Source: Planctomycetota bacterium
GTDB lineage: Bacteria > Planctomycetota > Phycisphaerae > Sedimentisphaerales > Anaerohalosphaeraceae
DNA: 64,000 nucleotides
NCBI GenBank assembly: GCA_016873215.1
Contig: VGXU01000002.1
Coordinates: 1-64,000 of the forward strand
Reading direction: 5' to 3'
Shown here: positions 32,432 through 40,830 of the stretch, one piece after another
Position numbering within the stretch: the first letter of the stretch is position 1
Layout: every line of letters starts with the position of its first letter
Made by a program: the position numbers and the translations under genes
The notes under the pieces: generated by a model
Told to the model about the DNA's origin: nothing
Seen by the model: the letters and a program-made list of their open reading frames with translations, nothing else
Database searches by the model: none

Positions 32432-32468
32432 GGACTGCATTTGTAAGTTCAAGGACTACTTTTGTAAG
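32432..32468 (+). repeat. Tandem 16-base operator-like direct repeat
   Basis: GGACTGCATTTGTAAG and GGACTACTTTTGTAAG, two mismatches, with starts 21 bases apart (two helical turns). A third related stretch, ATGGACTTCATTCTCTAAG, lies at 32741-32759, close to the XRE regulator start. Confidence 0.55.
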
Positions 32469-32788
32469 AAAAGAGAGGGTTCCGCCTCAAAGCGGCACAG
32501 AGAACGCAGAGAGATTTAGACGGGATATTTGTTACCATGAAAAACACGAAGCACGCAAAGAAGAATTTTTTGCCGCAGAGCCGCACAGAGGACACAGAGA
32601 TAAAAAAGGCACAAGGCAGAAGGGGAAAGAGGCGGCCGGGCTTTCCGGTAGTTTCCCCGTAAAATCAATTATTTTCTTTTCTTCCAGCCATTAAACAATC
32701 TGCAAAAAATTTCCAGATGCTATTTATAGTCTGTCGATTTATGGACTTCATTCTCTAAGATCACATTCCAAGAAATCAGGAGACAATT
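32469..32788 (+). other. Non-coding region upstream of the restriction-modification genes
   Basis: Holds a degenerate CGCAGAG/CACAGAG-type dispersed repeat (about 32490-32515 and 32570-32605, e.g. CGCACAGAGGACACAGAG), a short CGGCCGGGCTTTCCGG stretch, and just before the XRE start the sequence ATAGTC-TGTCGATTTATG-GACT, an inverted AGTC/GACT pair of the type bound by controller proteins. No gene seen. Confidence 0.4.
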
Positions 32789-32992
32789 ATGGATAATATC
32801 TGCGCCAGGATGGGTCAGGCTATCCGCAAAATCAGAGAGAAAAAGGGATTGAGCCAGGAAAAGCTGGCGGACATGGCGGATTTACACCGCACTTACATTG
32901 GCCAAGTCGAACGGGGAGAGAAAAATCTGACACTCCGCAGTCTTGAACGCATCGCCAAAGCCCTCGGCGTCAACATAAAGGATTTGCTGTGA
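32789..32992 (+). CDS. XRE-family HTH regulator, probable controller of the restriction-modification system
   Basis: 67 residues forming a single helix-turn-helix: AIRKIREKKGLSQEKLADM, DLHRTYIGQVERGEKNLTL. The size and position match restriction-modification controller (C) proteins. AGGAG lies eight bases before the ATG. It overlaps the methylase gene start (GTGA). Confidence 0.88.
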   Translation: MDNICARMGQAIRKIREKKGLSQEKLADMADLHRTYIGQVERGEKNLTLRSLERIAKALGVNIKDLL

Positions 32993-33915
32993 CCGACACA
33001 CTGCTCAAAACAAAGTTCGCCAAACCTTTCCTAAAATGGGCCGGCGGAAAAGGGCAATTAGTCGATGAAATCGATTCTCGCCTGCCGCAGGAATTAAAAG
33101 AAGGCAAAATTAAAACCTATATTGAGCCGTTTATCGGGGGCGGGGCCATTTTCTTTCATATTGCGCAGGAATATCCGGACATAGACAACTATGTTTTAAT
33201 CGATGTAAATAAAGACCTCGTAAATTGCTACAAAGCAATTCAGACCAACTTAGAACAGGTTATCAGCGAGTTAAAATTGTTCGAAGACCTGTATTTTTCG
33301 ATCCCAACTGATGAAAAGAGGCAAGCATTATTCCTGAAAATCCGGAAATCGTTTAATCACGAAAAGGATAATTCCTATTCTTCGCAAACAGCGGCAAAAC
33401 TGATCTTTTTGAACAAAACGTGTTTCAATGGTCTCTACCGTGTCAATCAAAGCGGCCTGTTTAATGTGCCTTTCGGAAAATATGGCAAGCCCAACATTTG
33501 CCCGGAAGACAATCTGAGAAAAGCTTCTGACCTTTTACAGAAAGCGACCATTCTTTGCGGCGATTTTTTCTGCTGCAGGGAATACGTCGATAAAAACAGC
33601 TTTATTTACTTTGACCCGCCTTATCGGCCTATCTCAAAAACGGCCAGCTTTACATCATACGCAAAAGGTGATTTTTCGGAAGAAGACCAAATACGTCTTG
33701 CCGGATTTTGTAAATGGCTATCGAAAAGAAATGTGAAATTTCTTTTAAGCAATTCCGACCCGAAAAATGAAAATCCTAAAGATTCTTTTTTTGAAACCCA
33801 TTATCCGAAATCAGAGGGCTTCATTATCGACCGAGTAAAAGCGAGTCGAGCGATAAACTGCAAAGGCGATAAAAGAGGGCAAATTAACGAATTGATAATT
33901 ACAAATTATTCTTAA
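32989..33915 (+). CDS. Dam-family DNA adenine N6-methyltransferase
   Basis: 308 residues, GTG start overlapping the stop of the regulator. D12-class alpha methylase: PFLKWAGGKGQLVDEID, YIEPFIGGGAIFFHIAQ (SAM site F-x-G-G-G), LIDVNKDLVNCYKAI, TCFNGLYRVNQSGLFNVP and catalytic FIYFDPPYRPI (D-P-P-Y). Closest in style to M.DpnII/M.MboI, which make GATC N6-methyladenine; specificity is inference. Coding is more AT-rich than the neighbouring housekeeping genes, in line with transfer. Confidence 0.93.
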   Translation: MTDTLLKTKFAKPFLKWAGGKGQLVDEIDSRLPQELKEGKIKTYIEPFIGGGAIFFHIAQEYPDIDNYVLIDVNKDLVNCYKAIQTNLEQVISELKLFEDLYFSIPTDEKRQALFLKIRKSFNHEKDNSYSSQTAAKLIFLNKTCFNGLYRVNQSGLFNVPFGKYGKPNICPEDNLRKASDLLQKATILCGDFFCCREYVDKNSFIYFDPPYRPISKTASFTSYAKGDFSEEDQIRLAGFCKWLSKRNVKFLLSNSDPKNENPKDSFFETHYPKSEGFIIDRVKASRAINCKGDKRGQINELIITNYS

Positions 33916-33928
33916 AGAAGGAGCAAAT

Positions 33929-34693
33929 ATGGCACACGATGATTCTTGGGCAAAAATTTTCAAAGACAACAAAATCCAATCTCATGACTTTGACAAAAAG
34001 CCATATTATTTAACTGCCGAAAAAATCAAACGATCCTGTCAAGATTTTCAAAACACAGGTGAAAAAGAAGTGCGTATTCTATGTAAGCAGGACACGAGAG
34101 ATAGTCGCCCCAAGTGTTTTGTCGAGAACAATCTATTTCTTCTTCCTGTAAAGAACGGCGAATATGTAATTGTGAAGGGCGAAGGTTATGTGGATATCCC
34201 CGAAATAAAAACAACACAGCAGGTATATCTTTCGAAATTAGATTTTTCTTTGGATACTTCTAAGATTGGCGATTCCGAAATGCAACATTTAGATTTCGCT
34301 TATGCATCAAGCTTAATAAGAACGTTTATGAATGATGATAGTTTAGTGCTTACAATAAGAGGAAGAAAATATACGCCAGAATTCACTTTTAATATAGGTC
34401 AACATTTTATCAAAGTTCTTAGTGTTCAAACAGAAGTAGATGCCGGCTATGAAGGCAGAGACAAAGTTGTTTTGATAGAAGCAAAACGGCATAGTGCCAC
34501 AGATGTTATAATTCGGCAATTGTATTTCCCATACAAACAATGGCAGGCCCACACCAAGAAAGAAGTTTACCCCCTCTTTTTCCAGAAAGAAGGAGATACT
34601 TATTCTATCTGGCAGTTTAAATTCAATAATCCCTCCGATTACAACAGTATAAAATTAGTTCGATCTGGGAAATACAGAATATCCACAAAATGA
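33929..34693 (+). CDS. Putative type II restriction endonuclease
   Basis: 254 residues, AT-rich coding, AAGGAG before ATG. A PD-(D/E)xK-like core is visible: TEVDAGYEGRDKVVLIEAKR followed by RQLYFPYKQWQ, i.e. D ... E-A-K with a downstream Q-x-x-x-P. The position between two methylase genes, as in MboI-type systems (M-R-M order), supports the assignment. It does not resemble the R.MboI or R.DpnII sequences I know, so it may be a different nuclease family with another specificity. Ends in an ATGA overlap with the next gene. Confidence 0.7.
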   Translation: MAHDDSWAKIFKDNKIQSHDFDKKPYYLTAEKIKRSCQDFQNTGEKEVRILCKQDTRDSRPKCFVENNLFLLPVKNGEYVIVKGEGYVDIPEIKTTQQVYLSKLDFSLDTSKIGDSEMQHLDFAYASSLIRTFMNDDSLVLTIRGRKYTPEFTFNIGQHFIKVLSVQTEVDAGYEGRDKVVLIEAKRHSATDVIIRQLYFPYKQWQAHTKKEVYPLFFQKEGDTYSIWQFKFNNPSDYNSIKLVRSGKYRISTK

Positions 34694-35499
34694 ATAACAC
34701 CTCCGATAATTTTATAGCAGAATCAACGACCGTGTGGTCGTTTCCGGTGCGGGGGACGTGGGCGACGCACAATAACAAGTACCGGGGGAATTTTGCGCCG
34801 CAGTTGGCACGCAACGTCATCGAGACGTATTCCGAGCCGGGGGAAGTTGTGCTGGACCCGATGGCCGGGGGCGGGACGACACTGATAGAGGCGAAACTAT
34901 TGGGCCGGAGGTTTATCGGCTGCGATATAAATCCAAACGCAGTCAAACTCTGTGAAGAAGCGGTGAAGTTTGACATAGAAGAACACAAGAACGCAAGAAC
35001 ACAAGAACCCAGGAAGTCGAATAACTATAAACTACTGTGTGCTGATGCGCGGGATTTGTCGTTTTTGAAGAACGCGAGCGTGGATTTGATTTTGACGCAT
35101 CCGCCGTACCTGAATATCATCCGCTACAGCGACGGCATCGCGGGCGATTTATCATCCGTTTCGTCGGTGAAGAAATTCTGCGGCGAGATGCGCATCGTCG
35201 CGGGCGAACTGCTGCGGGTACTCAAGCCCGGCCGGTACTGCGCGATTCTGATGGGCGACACCCGGCGGGGCAGGCATTTTGTACCGCTGGCGTATCGCGT
35301 GATGGATACATTTCTTGACGCGGGGTTTATCCTCAAGGAAGACATCATCAAGGTGCAGCATAATTGCTCGGCCACAAGCCGGTGGGTCGGCAAGGCGAAG
35401 AAGGCGGGGTTTTACCTGATTATGCATGAGCATCTGTTTGTGTTTCGCAAAGCCGACAGAGATGAAGATTTAAGCCGGGTCAAAGAATCGTGCAGGTGA
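34690..35499 (+). CDS. Second DNA methyltransferase (N4/N6, TSPPY-type class)
   Basis: 269 residues. SAM motif VVLDPMAGGGTTLIEAKLLG and GCDINPNAVKLCEEAV precede catalytic DLILTHPPYLNIIRY. Start overlaps the nuclease stop by ATGA. Its codon use is strikingly G-ending and GC-rich (for example 34740-34930) compared with the AT-rich nuclease just upstream, so the two may have different origins. Residues about 97-112 (EEHKNARTQEPRKSNN) are encoded by a AAGAACACAAGAACCCAGG-type dispersed repeat that also occurs near 62900. Confidence 0.85.
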   Translation: MNNTSDNFIAESTTVWSFPVRGTWATHNNKYRGNFAPQLARNVIETYSEPGEVVLDPMAGGGTTLIEAKLLGRRFIGCDINPNAVKLCEEAVKFDIEEHKNARTQEPRKSNNYKLLCADARDLSFLKNASVDLILTHPPYLNIIRYSDGIAGDLSSVSSVKKFCGEMRIVAGELLRVLKPGRYCAILMGDTRRGRHFVPLAYRVMDTFLDAGFILKEDIIKVQHNCSATSRWVGKAKKAGFYLIMHEHLFVFRKADRDEDLSRVKESCR

Positions 35500-35754
35500 T
35501 TGACGATAGGAACCACAGCCCTTCGGCAAGCTCAGGATAAAATTTCACAGATGGGAAGATAAATCCGAAGCAAATTCATATCGTCCGGCCCCCGGCAGTC
35601 AAAAGCCGTTAGGCGTCAGGGCGACATCTTTATTTTCATTCTGCGGACTTGGGGGCACAGTTTCCATAGAACCCGTATAAATCCATCGTCGTACTATATC
35701 TGTAAGCCCGGAAGGGAAACTACCCAAGATAATCCATCTTGAAAGGGCACGACA

Positions 35755-36000
35755 ATGACCTGGTTTGAGACGGAAGAATTAGCGAGATACGTCTTTGGGC
35801 TGGAAAATGCCCTCGACGATTGGGAATACGATAATCCGCGGATGCGGGCGGAACTGGTTGAGCTGGATAAGGTCGAAGAGAAAATCCAGACCGCATTGCG
35901 AGGCCGCGACGAGAATAAAGTGTACCGTGTTCTGGCCGACGATGTTTTAACGCGTATTCGCAATTGCCGGCGGGAAATCGAGGAACGCCTGATGGCCTGA
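35755..36000 (+). CDS. Small helical hypothetical protein
   Basis: 81 residues, acidic and helical (ELARYVFGLENALDDWEYD ... RIRNCRREIEERLMA), GAAAGG before ATG. Compositionally a good gene but no family is recognised. The 255 bases upstream (35500-35754) carry fragments of dispersed repeats (CCCTTCGGCAAGCTCAGG) and no other gene. Confidence 0.6.
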   Translation: MTWFETEELARYVFGLENALDDWEYDNPRMRAELVELDKVEEKIQTALRGRDENKVYRVLADDVLTRIRNCRREIEERLMA

Positions 36001-36085
36001 CCATATTTGACGCGGCGGAATTTTCTTTGGTTCACGTCTCGTTTTCTGGTACAGTTTTCCCAAACAAAAATTATGGAGTTATTCT

Positions 36086-36718
36086 ATGCTTATTGAGACG
36101 TTTGTGTTGGGTGATTTTCAGGCCAATTGCTATTGCGTCCGGGCCGACGCGGCACAGGAAGATTGCATTCTCATCGACCCGGGCCAGTCGCCTTTTTCGA
36201 TGATTCAAAGCCTGCAAAACAACGGCCTTAAGCCCACCGCGATTATTCTGACCCACGGCCACATTGACCACATCGGCGGCGTGGAAATGGTGCGCGAACA
36301 ATGGCCCCAGATACAAGTTTATATCCACAAGGCCGATGCGGCGATGCTGACCGACCCGGATGAAAATCTGTCGATGCTGGCAGGGACGGTTTTTCAGGCT
36401 CGCCCGGCGGAAAAAATTCTGGACGGCCAAACCCAAATCGAGGTCGCGGGATTACAATTTAAGATTCTTTATACACCAGGCCATACGCTCGGCGGGATAT
36501 GTTTATATAATGCGGACGAGGGTGTCGTATTTGCCGGCGATACGCTGTTTGCCGGCTCTATCGGCAGAAGTGATTTTCCCGGCGGCGATTATGAACAGCT
36601 TATCCAGGGCATCAAAACAAAACTGCTGACGCTGCCCGATACCACGAAAGTTTATCCCGGCCACGGCCCGGCCACAACCATCCGAAACGAAAAACGCCAT
36701 AATCCGTTTTTATCCTGA
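36086..36718 (+). CDS. MBL-fold metallo-hydrolase (glyoxalase II-like, YcbL type)
   Basis: 210 residues. Metallo-beta-lactamase motif ILTHGHIDHIGGVEM (H-x-H-x-D-H), then YTPGHTLGGICLY, VFAGDTLFAGSIGRSDFPGG and VYPGHGPATTI. Single domain without the HAGH C-terminal part, like YcbL/GloB2 enzymes that hydrolyse thioesters such as S-lactoylglutathione. GGAG eight bases before the start. Substrate not determinable. Confidence 0.9.
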   Translation: MLIETFVLGDFQANCYCVRADAAQEDCILIDPGQSPFSMIQSLQNNGLKPTAIILTHGHIDHIGGVEMVREQWPQIQVYIHKADAAMLTDPDENLSMLAGTVFQARPAEKILDGQTQIEVAGLQFKILYTPGHTLGGICLYNADEGVVFAGDTLFAGSIGRSDFPGGDYEQLIQGIKTKLLTLPDTTKVYPGHGPATTIRNEKRHNPFLS

Positions 36719-36738
36719 AGTTTTCGCATGAAGCAGAA

Positions 36739-36763
36739 GCCCGGAGCGCAAACGACGGGATTT
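36739..36763 (+). repeat. Dispersed repeat, CCCGGAGCG family, copy 2, with nearby inverted CGCAAGCGAGCC copy
   Basis: AAGCCCGGAGCGCAAACGACGG, followed at 36786-36815 (minus strand) by AGAAGCGGCAATCGCAAGCG and AGCCGATTT. The latter matches two segments inside tilS (58529-58566 and 59637-59663). Confidence 0.6.
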
Positions 36764-36816
36764 TCCCTGGGATTCTAAGCAGATAAATCGGCTCGCTTGC
36801 GATTGCCGCTTCTGTT

Positions 36817-38085
36817 TTATATTTGCTTGCGATAAATTTTGGCGCCGACGGCGTTGAGCTTTTCCTCGATTTTTTCATACCCGCGGTCGATATGATACAC
36901 GCGGTTGATGATAGTTTTGCCGTGCGCGGCCATCCCCGCCAGAACCAGCGCCGCCGAGGCCCGCAAATCCGACGCCATCACCGGCGCTGCGACGAGTTTA
37001 TCCGTGCCGGGAATGAAAACGCTCGGTCCTTCTTTGCGGAGACCGGCGCCCATACGATTTAATTCCGCGACGTGCATAAAGCGGTCGGGATAGATTTTTT
37101 CCGTGATGACGCTGTTGCCGTTGGCTAAGGCCAGCAATGTCATAAACTGGGCCTGCAGGTCGGTCGGAAATCCCGGGTAAGGCTGCGTGGTAATGTCAGC
37201 GGGGCGAATGGGGCCGCTGCGGTTGACGAAGCAGCCGTCAGGCGTTTCTTCCACATCGACGCCGATATGATTCAGGCGATCTGTTATGGCGACCATATCA
37301 TTCAAACTGCAATGACGAACATACAGACTTCCTCCGGTGATGGCGGCGGCGACCATAAACGTACCGGCCTCGATGCGGTCGCCGATGACTTTGTAGCGAA
37401 TGGGTTTCAGTTCTTTTACGCCTTCGATGGTCAGCCGGGGCGAGCCGATGCCTTTGATTTTTGCGCCCATCGCGTTAAGAAAATTGGCTAAGTCGGCGAC
37501 TTCCGGCTCGCAGGCGGCGGATTCGATGACGGTTGTTCCTTTGGCTAAGCAGGCCGCCATCATCACGTTATCCGTGCCAAGTACAGTGGAGCCGAAAGGT
37601 CCGCCGAGGAAGATTTGTTTTCCGCGCAAGCCGCCGGGCGGGACGGTCGCGACGATGTAGCCGTTTTCGAGGTGAATCTGCGCGCCGAGTTCTTTTAAGC
37701 CGCGCAGGTGAATATCCACAGGTCGGTCGCCGATGGCGCAGCCGCCGGGCATCGAGACTTTGACCTGACCGCAGCGCGCCAGCAGGGGGCCTAAGATACA
37801 GATACTGGCCCGCATTTTTCGCACAAGGTCGTATTCGCCGACGGGATTTTCGATTTTCGTCGCGTCGATAGCCAAATTGCCGCCGCTGCGTTGGGTCGGC
37901 ACGCCGAGACTTTGGAGGATTGTTTCAAAACCGGCGATATCGGCCAGGTTCGGGGCGTTTTCAATGATTGTTTGGCCGCCGGCCAGAAGGGCCCCGGCCA
38001 TAATCGGCAATGTCGCGTTTTTAGACCCCGCCACATCGATTGTGCCGGACAGCCGAACGGGGCCGTCAATTTCAAAAGTATCCAT
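36817..38085 (-). CDS. murA: UDP-N-acetylglucosamine 1-carboxyvinyltransferase
   Basis: 422 residues, standard size. First committed step of peptidoglycan synthesis: transfer of enolpyruvate from PEP to UDP-GlcNAc. GSKNATLPIMAGAL, the active-site loop SMPGGCAIGDRPVDIHLRGL (C116, so fosfomycin-sensitive type), GDRIEAGTFM, TDLQAQFM and MASDLRASAALVLAGM are all present. Its presence supports peptidoglycan in this organism. Monocistronic. Confidence 0.97.
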   Translation of the reverse strand: MDTFEIDGPVRLSGTIDVAGSKNATLPIMAGALLAGGQTIIENAPNLADIAGFETILQSLGVPTQRSGGNLAIDATKIENPVGEYDLVRKMRASICILGPLLARCGQVKVSMPGGCAIGDRPVDIHLRGLKELGAQIHLENGYIVATVPPGGLRGKQIFLGGPFGSTVLGTDNVMMAACLAKGTTVIESAACEPEVADLANFLNAMGAKIKGIGSPRLTIEGVKELKPIRYKVIGDRIEAGTFMVAAAITGGSLYVRHCSLNDMVAITDRLNHIGVDVEETPDGCFVNRSGPIRPADITTQPYPGFPTDLQAQFMTLLALANGNSVITEKIYPDRFMHVAELNRMGAGLRKEGPSVFIPGTDKLVAAPVMASDLRASAALVLAGMAAHGKTIINRVYHIDRGYEKIEEKLNAVGAKIYRKQI

Positions 38086-38185
38086 AATTTTGTTTTCCTT
38101 TGCAAAACCAGCGTCAATCTACTATAAAAAATCGGCATATTCAAGGAATTTGAATGACCTATAACAGCGGGAAATAGAGATTTTT

Positions 38186-39034
38186 GTGAACATTTTGGCG
38201 CAGTACATACAAACGATTCAAATAACGGACTTGTTGACGATGCTGGTTTTTGTGGTGGGCGTCGGTTTGCTGATTGTCTGGCAGGTTCGAGAGCCGCTGC
38301 TCAGCGCACTGGATCGCTGTCCTGTCCGGCGAAATCGCCTGCCGCTTTTTTTCCCGTTTCTTCAATTGTTTGTCTGGGTGGCCGCGATGTGGCTGCTCGG
38401 CGAAATTCTCAAGAAAACGCTCGCATCCCGCCCGGAAAGTACAATGCAGTTTGCTCAAAATCTGGTCGTGGCGGCGCTGGAAGTTGTAATGTCGGCATTT
38501 TTTGTGCTGACCGCCCGGTTCGCGTTTGTCCGCGGGCTTAAGGGATTCGGCCTGCGATTCCGAACGATTGGCAAAGATATATTTTGGGCGGCGGTCAATC
38601 TGGTTGCGGCATACCCGGCCATTCTATTGCTCCTATGGCTGACAATCCAGGCAGGACGGCTGTTCGTCGGGCCGGACTTTGAACTGCAAAAACATCAAAC
38701 TCTTGTCGAATTGCAAAATGCCGCGACGGCAATAAAGATTTTTCTCATAATCGCAACATTGTTCATTGTGCCGGTGTTTGAGGAACTGCTTTTTCGGGGA
38801 CTTTTACAATCTACGCTTACGGCGTATCTCGCCCGCCCCTGGGCTTCTATTGCACTGACTTCGATGGCATTTGCCGCGATGCATCCCGGAACACATTTTT
38901 TCGGAATCTTCGCGTTGTCGTGTTGTCTGGGCTACGCGTATGAAAAAAGCGGTTCCATCCTGCGCCCGATATTTATTCACGTTTTATTCAACAGTGCATC
39001 CGTTCTGGCGGCCCTTTTATTTGAGGTCACGTAA
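38186..39034 (+). CDS. CPBP-family intramembrane metalloprotease
   Basis: 282 residues, GTG start, about seven membrane helices. Abi/CPBP motifs: PVFEELLFRGLLQSTL (E-E-x-x-x-R), AFAAMHPGTHFF and the C-terminal IFIHVLFNSASVLAAL. Members include type II CAAX prenyl endopeptidase relatives and bacteriocin-immunity proteins. Substrate unknown. Followed by its own terminator. Confidence 0.88.
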   Translation: MNILAQYIQTIQITDLLTMLVFVVGVGLLIVWQVREPLLSALDRCPVRRNRLPLFFPFLQLFVWVAAMWLLGEILKKTLASRPESTMQFAQNLVVAALEVVMSAFFVLTARFAFVRGLKGFGLRFRTIGKDIFWAAVNLVAAYPAILLLLWLTIQAGRLFVGPDFELQKHQTLVELQNAATAIKIFLIIATLFIVPVFEELLFRGLLQSTLTAYLARPWASIALTSMAFAAMHPGTHFFGIFALSCCLGYAYEKSGSILRPIFIHVLFNSASVLAALLFEVT

Positions 39035-39106
39035 ATGCCTCGCAATTTTCAGGAAGAAAACAGTCGGCCCAGCGGCTTGGATTAGCGGGCTTATCGCCGG
39101 CGCAAA

Positions 39107-39142
39107 AAAAAAGACCCGCCGCTTTTGCAATAGGTCTTTTTC
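39107..39142 (+). terminator. Intrinsic terminator of the CPBP protease gene
   Basis: AAAAAGACC pairs with GGTCTTTTT around a 16-base loop. A further hairpin GTGTGCC/GGGCACAC follows at 39147-39167. Confidence 0.75.
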
Positions 39143-39170
39143 TGTTGTGTGCCCTGCCGGGCACACAATG

Positions 39171-39201
39171 AAAAGGGCCTGAAGATAAAATCCTCAGGCC
39201 C
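39171..39201 (-). terminator. Intrinsic terminator of the BamD-like lipoprotein gene
   Basis: On the minus strand GGGCCTGA pairs with TCAGGCCC around an 11-base loop, followed by TTTTC, 36 bases past the stop. Confidence 0.75.
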
Positions 39202-39236
39202 GATTCGTCTATGTGTTCACCCTGCAAAGCAGCTAA

Positions 39237-40061
39237 TCACTTTTGTAACACATTCTCGGCTTCTTTTTCCAACTGCATATCCGGCCGGGACAGTTCCATA
39301 ATCCGCTTCTGGGCGAATTCCGTATTGTCCTCATAACGCGATTCTTTCTGTACGGCCAGTTTGTAAATTGCCAATGCTTCTTTGCGCATCTTCAATCTCT
39401 GGTCCAGCACACGTGCCGCACGGAACCGGGCAGGGAAATTGGTTTTATCGTTCCACTGAAAACAGCGCTGATACATCACCGCCGCCAGCTCGTAATCTTT
39501 GAAGTATTCGTAAATCTGCCCGGCGCGATACGCAGCCTCGTCAATCCGTGTGCTGTTGGGATATTCCGTCATTAACTGGTTGAACAACTGCAGCGACTGG
39601 CGAAGTTTGGCTTTGTCGGTAATAATGAAATATCCGCCGGCCTCGGCATACAGGCTTCTGGCCTTTTTATACAGGTCTTCGGCGCCCGCAACGTCTTCCG
39701 TCGCGCTCATATTCTGTGTCACCCACTCGCCCGGCATCAAATACCGGTACTGGGCCATCTGCTTGAACGTGGTCAACTCATTCTGGGCCCAGCGGCGTTT
39801 GTTCTCATTGCCGGTGCTTTTGTAATAAGCCATCAATTCTTCCAGCGCCGCCAGATACCCGGTCCGCGCCTGCGCCAACCGCTCTACCACGTCCACTTCG
39901 CCGGTATCCGGAGTCAACATAACGCCTTTTTCCGCGACCTGCTGCTCCTGCGGTGTCAGCAGGAGGTGTGCGTCGTCTATTTTCGGATTAGAACATCCGG
40001 TAAAAACCAGCGCCGCAATCGTCAGCATCGCCGCTATTGTCAAATTCCTGGCCATGGCCAT
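39237..40061 (-). CDS. Outer-membrane-type lipoprotein with TPR-like repeats (BamD/tol-pal YbgF style)
   Basis: 274 residues from ATG 40061 (GAAAGGAG upstream). Lipobox ALVFTGCSNPK. The body is helical with TPR-like units (LFNQLMTEYPNSTRIDEAAY, RAGQIYEYFKDYELAAVMY, AVQKESRYEDNTEFAQKRI), the layout of BamD and of other envelope TPR lipoproteins. There is no beta-barrel gene nearby, so assignment to a BAM complex is uncertain. It has a promoter and terminator of its own. Confidence 0.78.
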   Translation of the reverse strand: MAMARNLTIAAMLTIAALVFTGCSNPKIDDAHLLLTPQEQQVAEKGVMLTPDTGEVDVVERLAQARTGYLAALEELMAYYKSTGNENKRRWAQNELTTFKQMAQYRYLMPGEWVTQNMSATEDVAGAEDLYKKARSLYAEAGGYFIITDKAKLRQSLQLFNQLMTEYPNSTRIDEAAYRAGQIYEYFKDYELAAVMYQRCFQWNDKTNFPARFRAARVLDQRLKMRKEALAIYKLAVQKESRYEDNTEFAQKRIMELSRPDMQLEKEAENVLQK

Positions 40062-40113
40062 AACTCCTTTCCTGTCCATAAAATCCGTTTTTCAGCCGGG
40101 TTTATGTAGTCTT

Positions 40114-40142
40114 ATTATACTGTAAGACACGTTTATCGGCAA
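40114..40142 (-). promoter_or_regulatory. Near-consensus sigma70 promoter of the TPR lipoprotein gene
   Basis: On the minus strand TTGCCG and TATAAT are separated by exactly 17 bases. Predicted start near 40107, giving a leader of about 45 bases. Confidence 0.65.
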
Positions 40143-40270
40143 TTTCGAGCCTTTTACCACAAAAATTCCGCATAAAATGCCGCCCCCGACTGCAAAAAAC
40201 AATACCACCTTCCCCAAATATGTCAAGCGGCAAATTCCCCATAGCAGGGGAGCAGGAGGGGCAAAGGGGC

Positions 40271-40744
40271 TTAATTTAATTTCCAGAACATCGCGTTCAG
40301 CGCAATCGCAAACCCGACCCAGGCTAAGTAAGGCCATAGCAGGATTGCCGCCGCGGGCCGGACTTTCCAGAACAGCTTTTCCGTGACGGCGATGGCGACC
40401 CAAAGCAGAATCACTTCCAGTAATGCCGCGTCAATGCGGTGCATGCCGAAAAACAGCGGTGTCCACAGGCCGTTGAGAACCAACTGCACTGCAAAAGCGA
40501 CAATTGCCAAAACAACCGCCCTGTGCGAAAGCCCCTTGCTCCACACCAGCCCGCAGGCTGTACCCATCAGAATATAAAGAATAGGCCAGACCGCGCCGAA
40601 TACCCACCCCGGCGGTGTGAAAACGGGCTTATTCAAAGATTGATACCAGACATTGGTGCCGCCGCTGCCGGACAGATAACCGCTGATGCCTCCGACCGCC
40701 AGACACACAATAATTGCCGTAATGATTTTCAACGCCGTCAACAT
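40271..40744 (-). CDS. tspO: TspO/MBR-family tryptophan-rich sensory protein
   Basis: 157 residues, five membrane helices. Family residues: WYQSLNKPVFTPPGWVFGAV, WPILYILMGTACGLVW, LNGLWTPLFFGMHRIDAALL and a final W-x-Y-L-A-W-V-x-F-A-x-x-L-N. Binds porphyrins and related ligands in membranes. Start at 40744 chosen because the hydrophobic first helix begins there; ribosome site is weak (AGG). Confidence 0.93.
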   Translation of the reverse strand: MLTALKIITAIIVCLAVGGISGYLSGSGGTNVWYQSLNKPVFTPPGWVFGAVWPILYILMGTACGLVWSKGLSHRAVVLAIVAFAVQLVLNGLWTPLFFGMHRIDAALLEVILLWVAIAVTEKLFWKVRPAAAILLWPYLAWVGFAIALNAMFWKLN

Positions 40745-40830
40745 ACCTATATTGTAACAGCCGATGAGATATTTGTACAAGCACTTGTTTAACGATGACA
40801 ATACGAAGTGTGTCAAAATATGGCGGCGGC

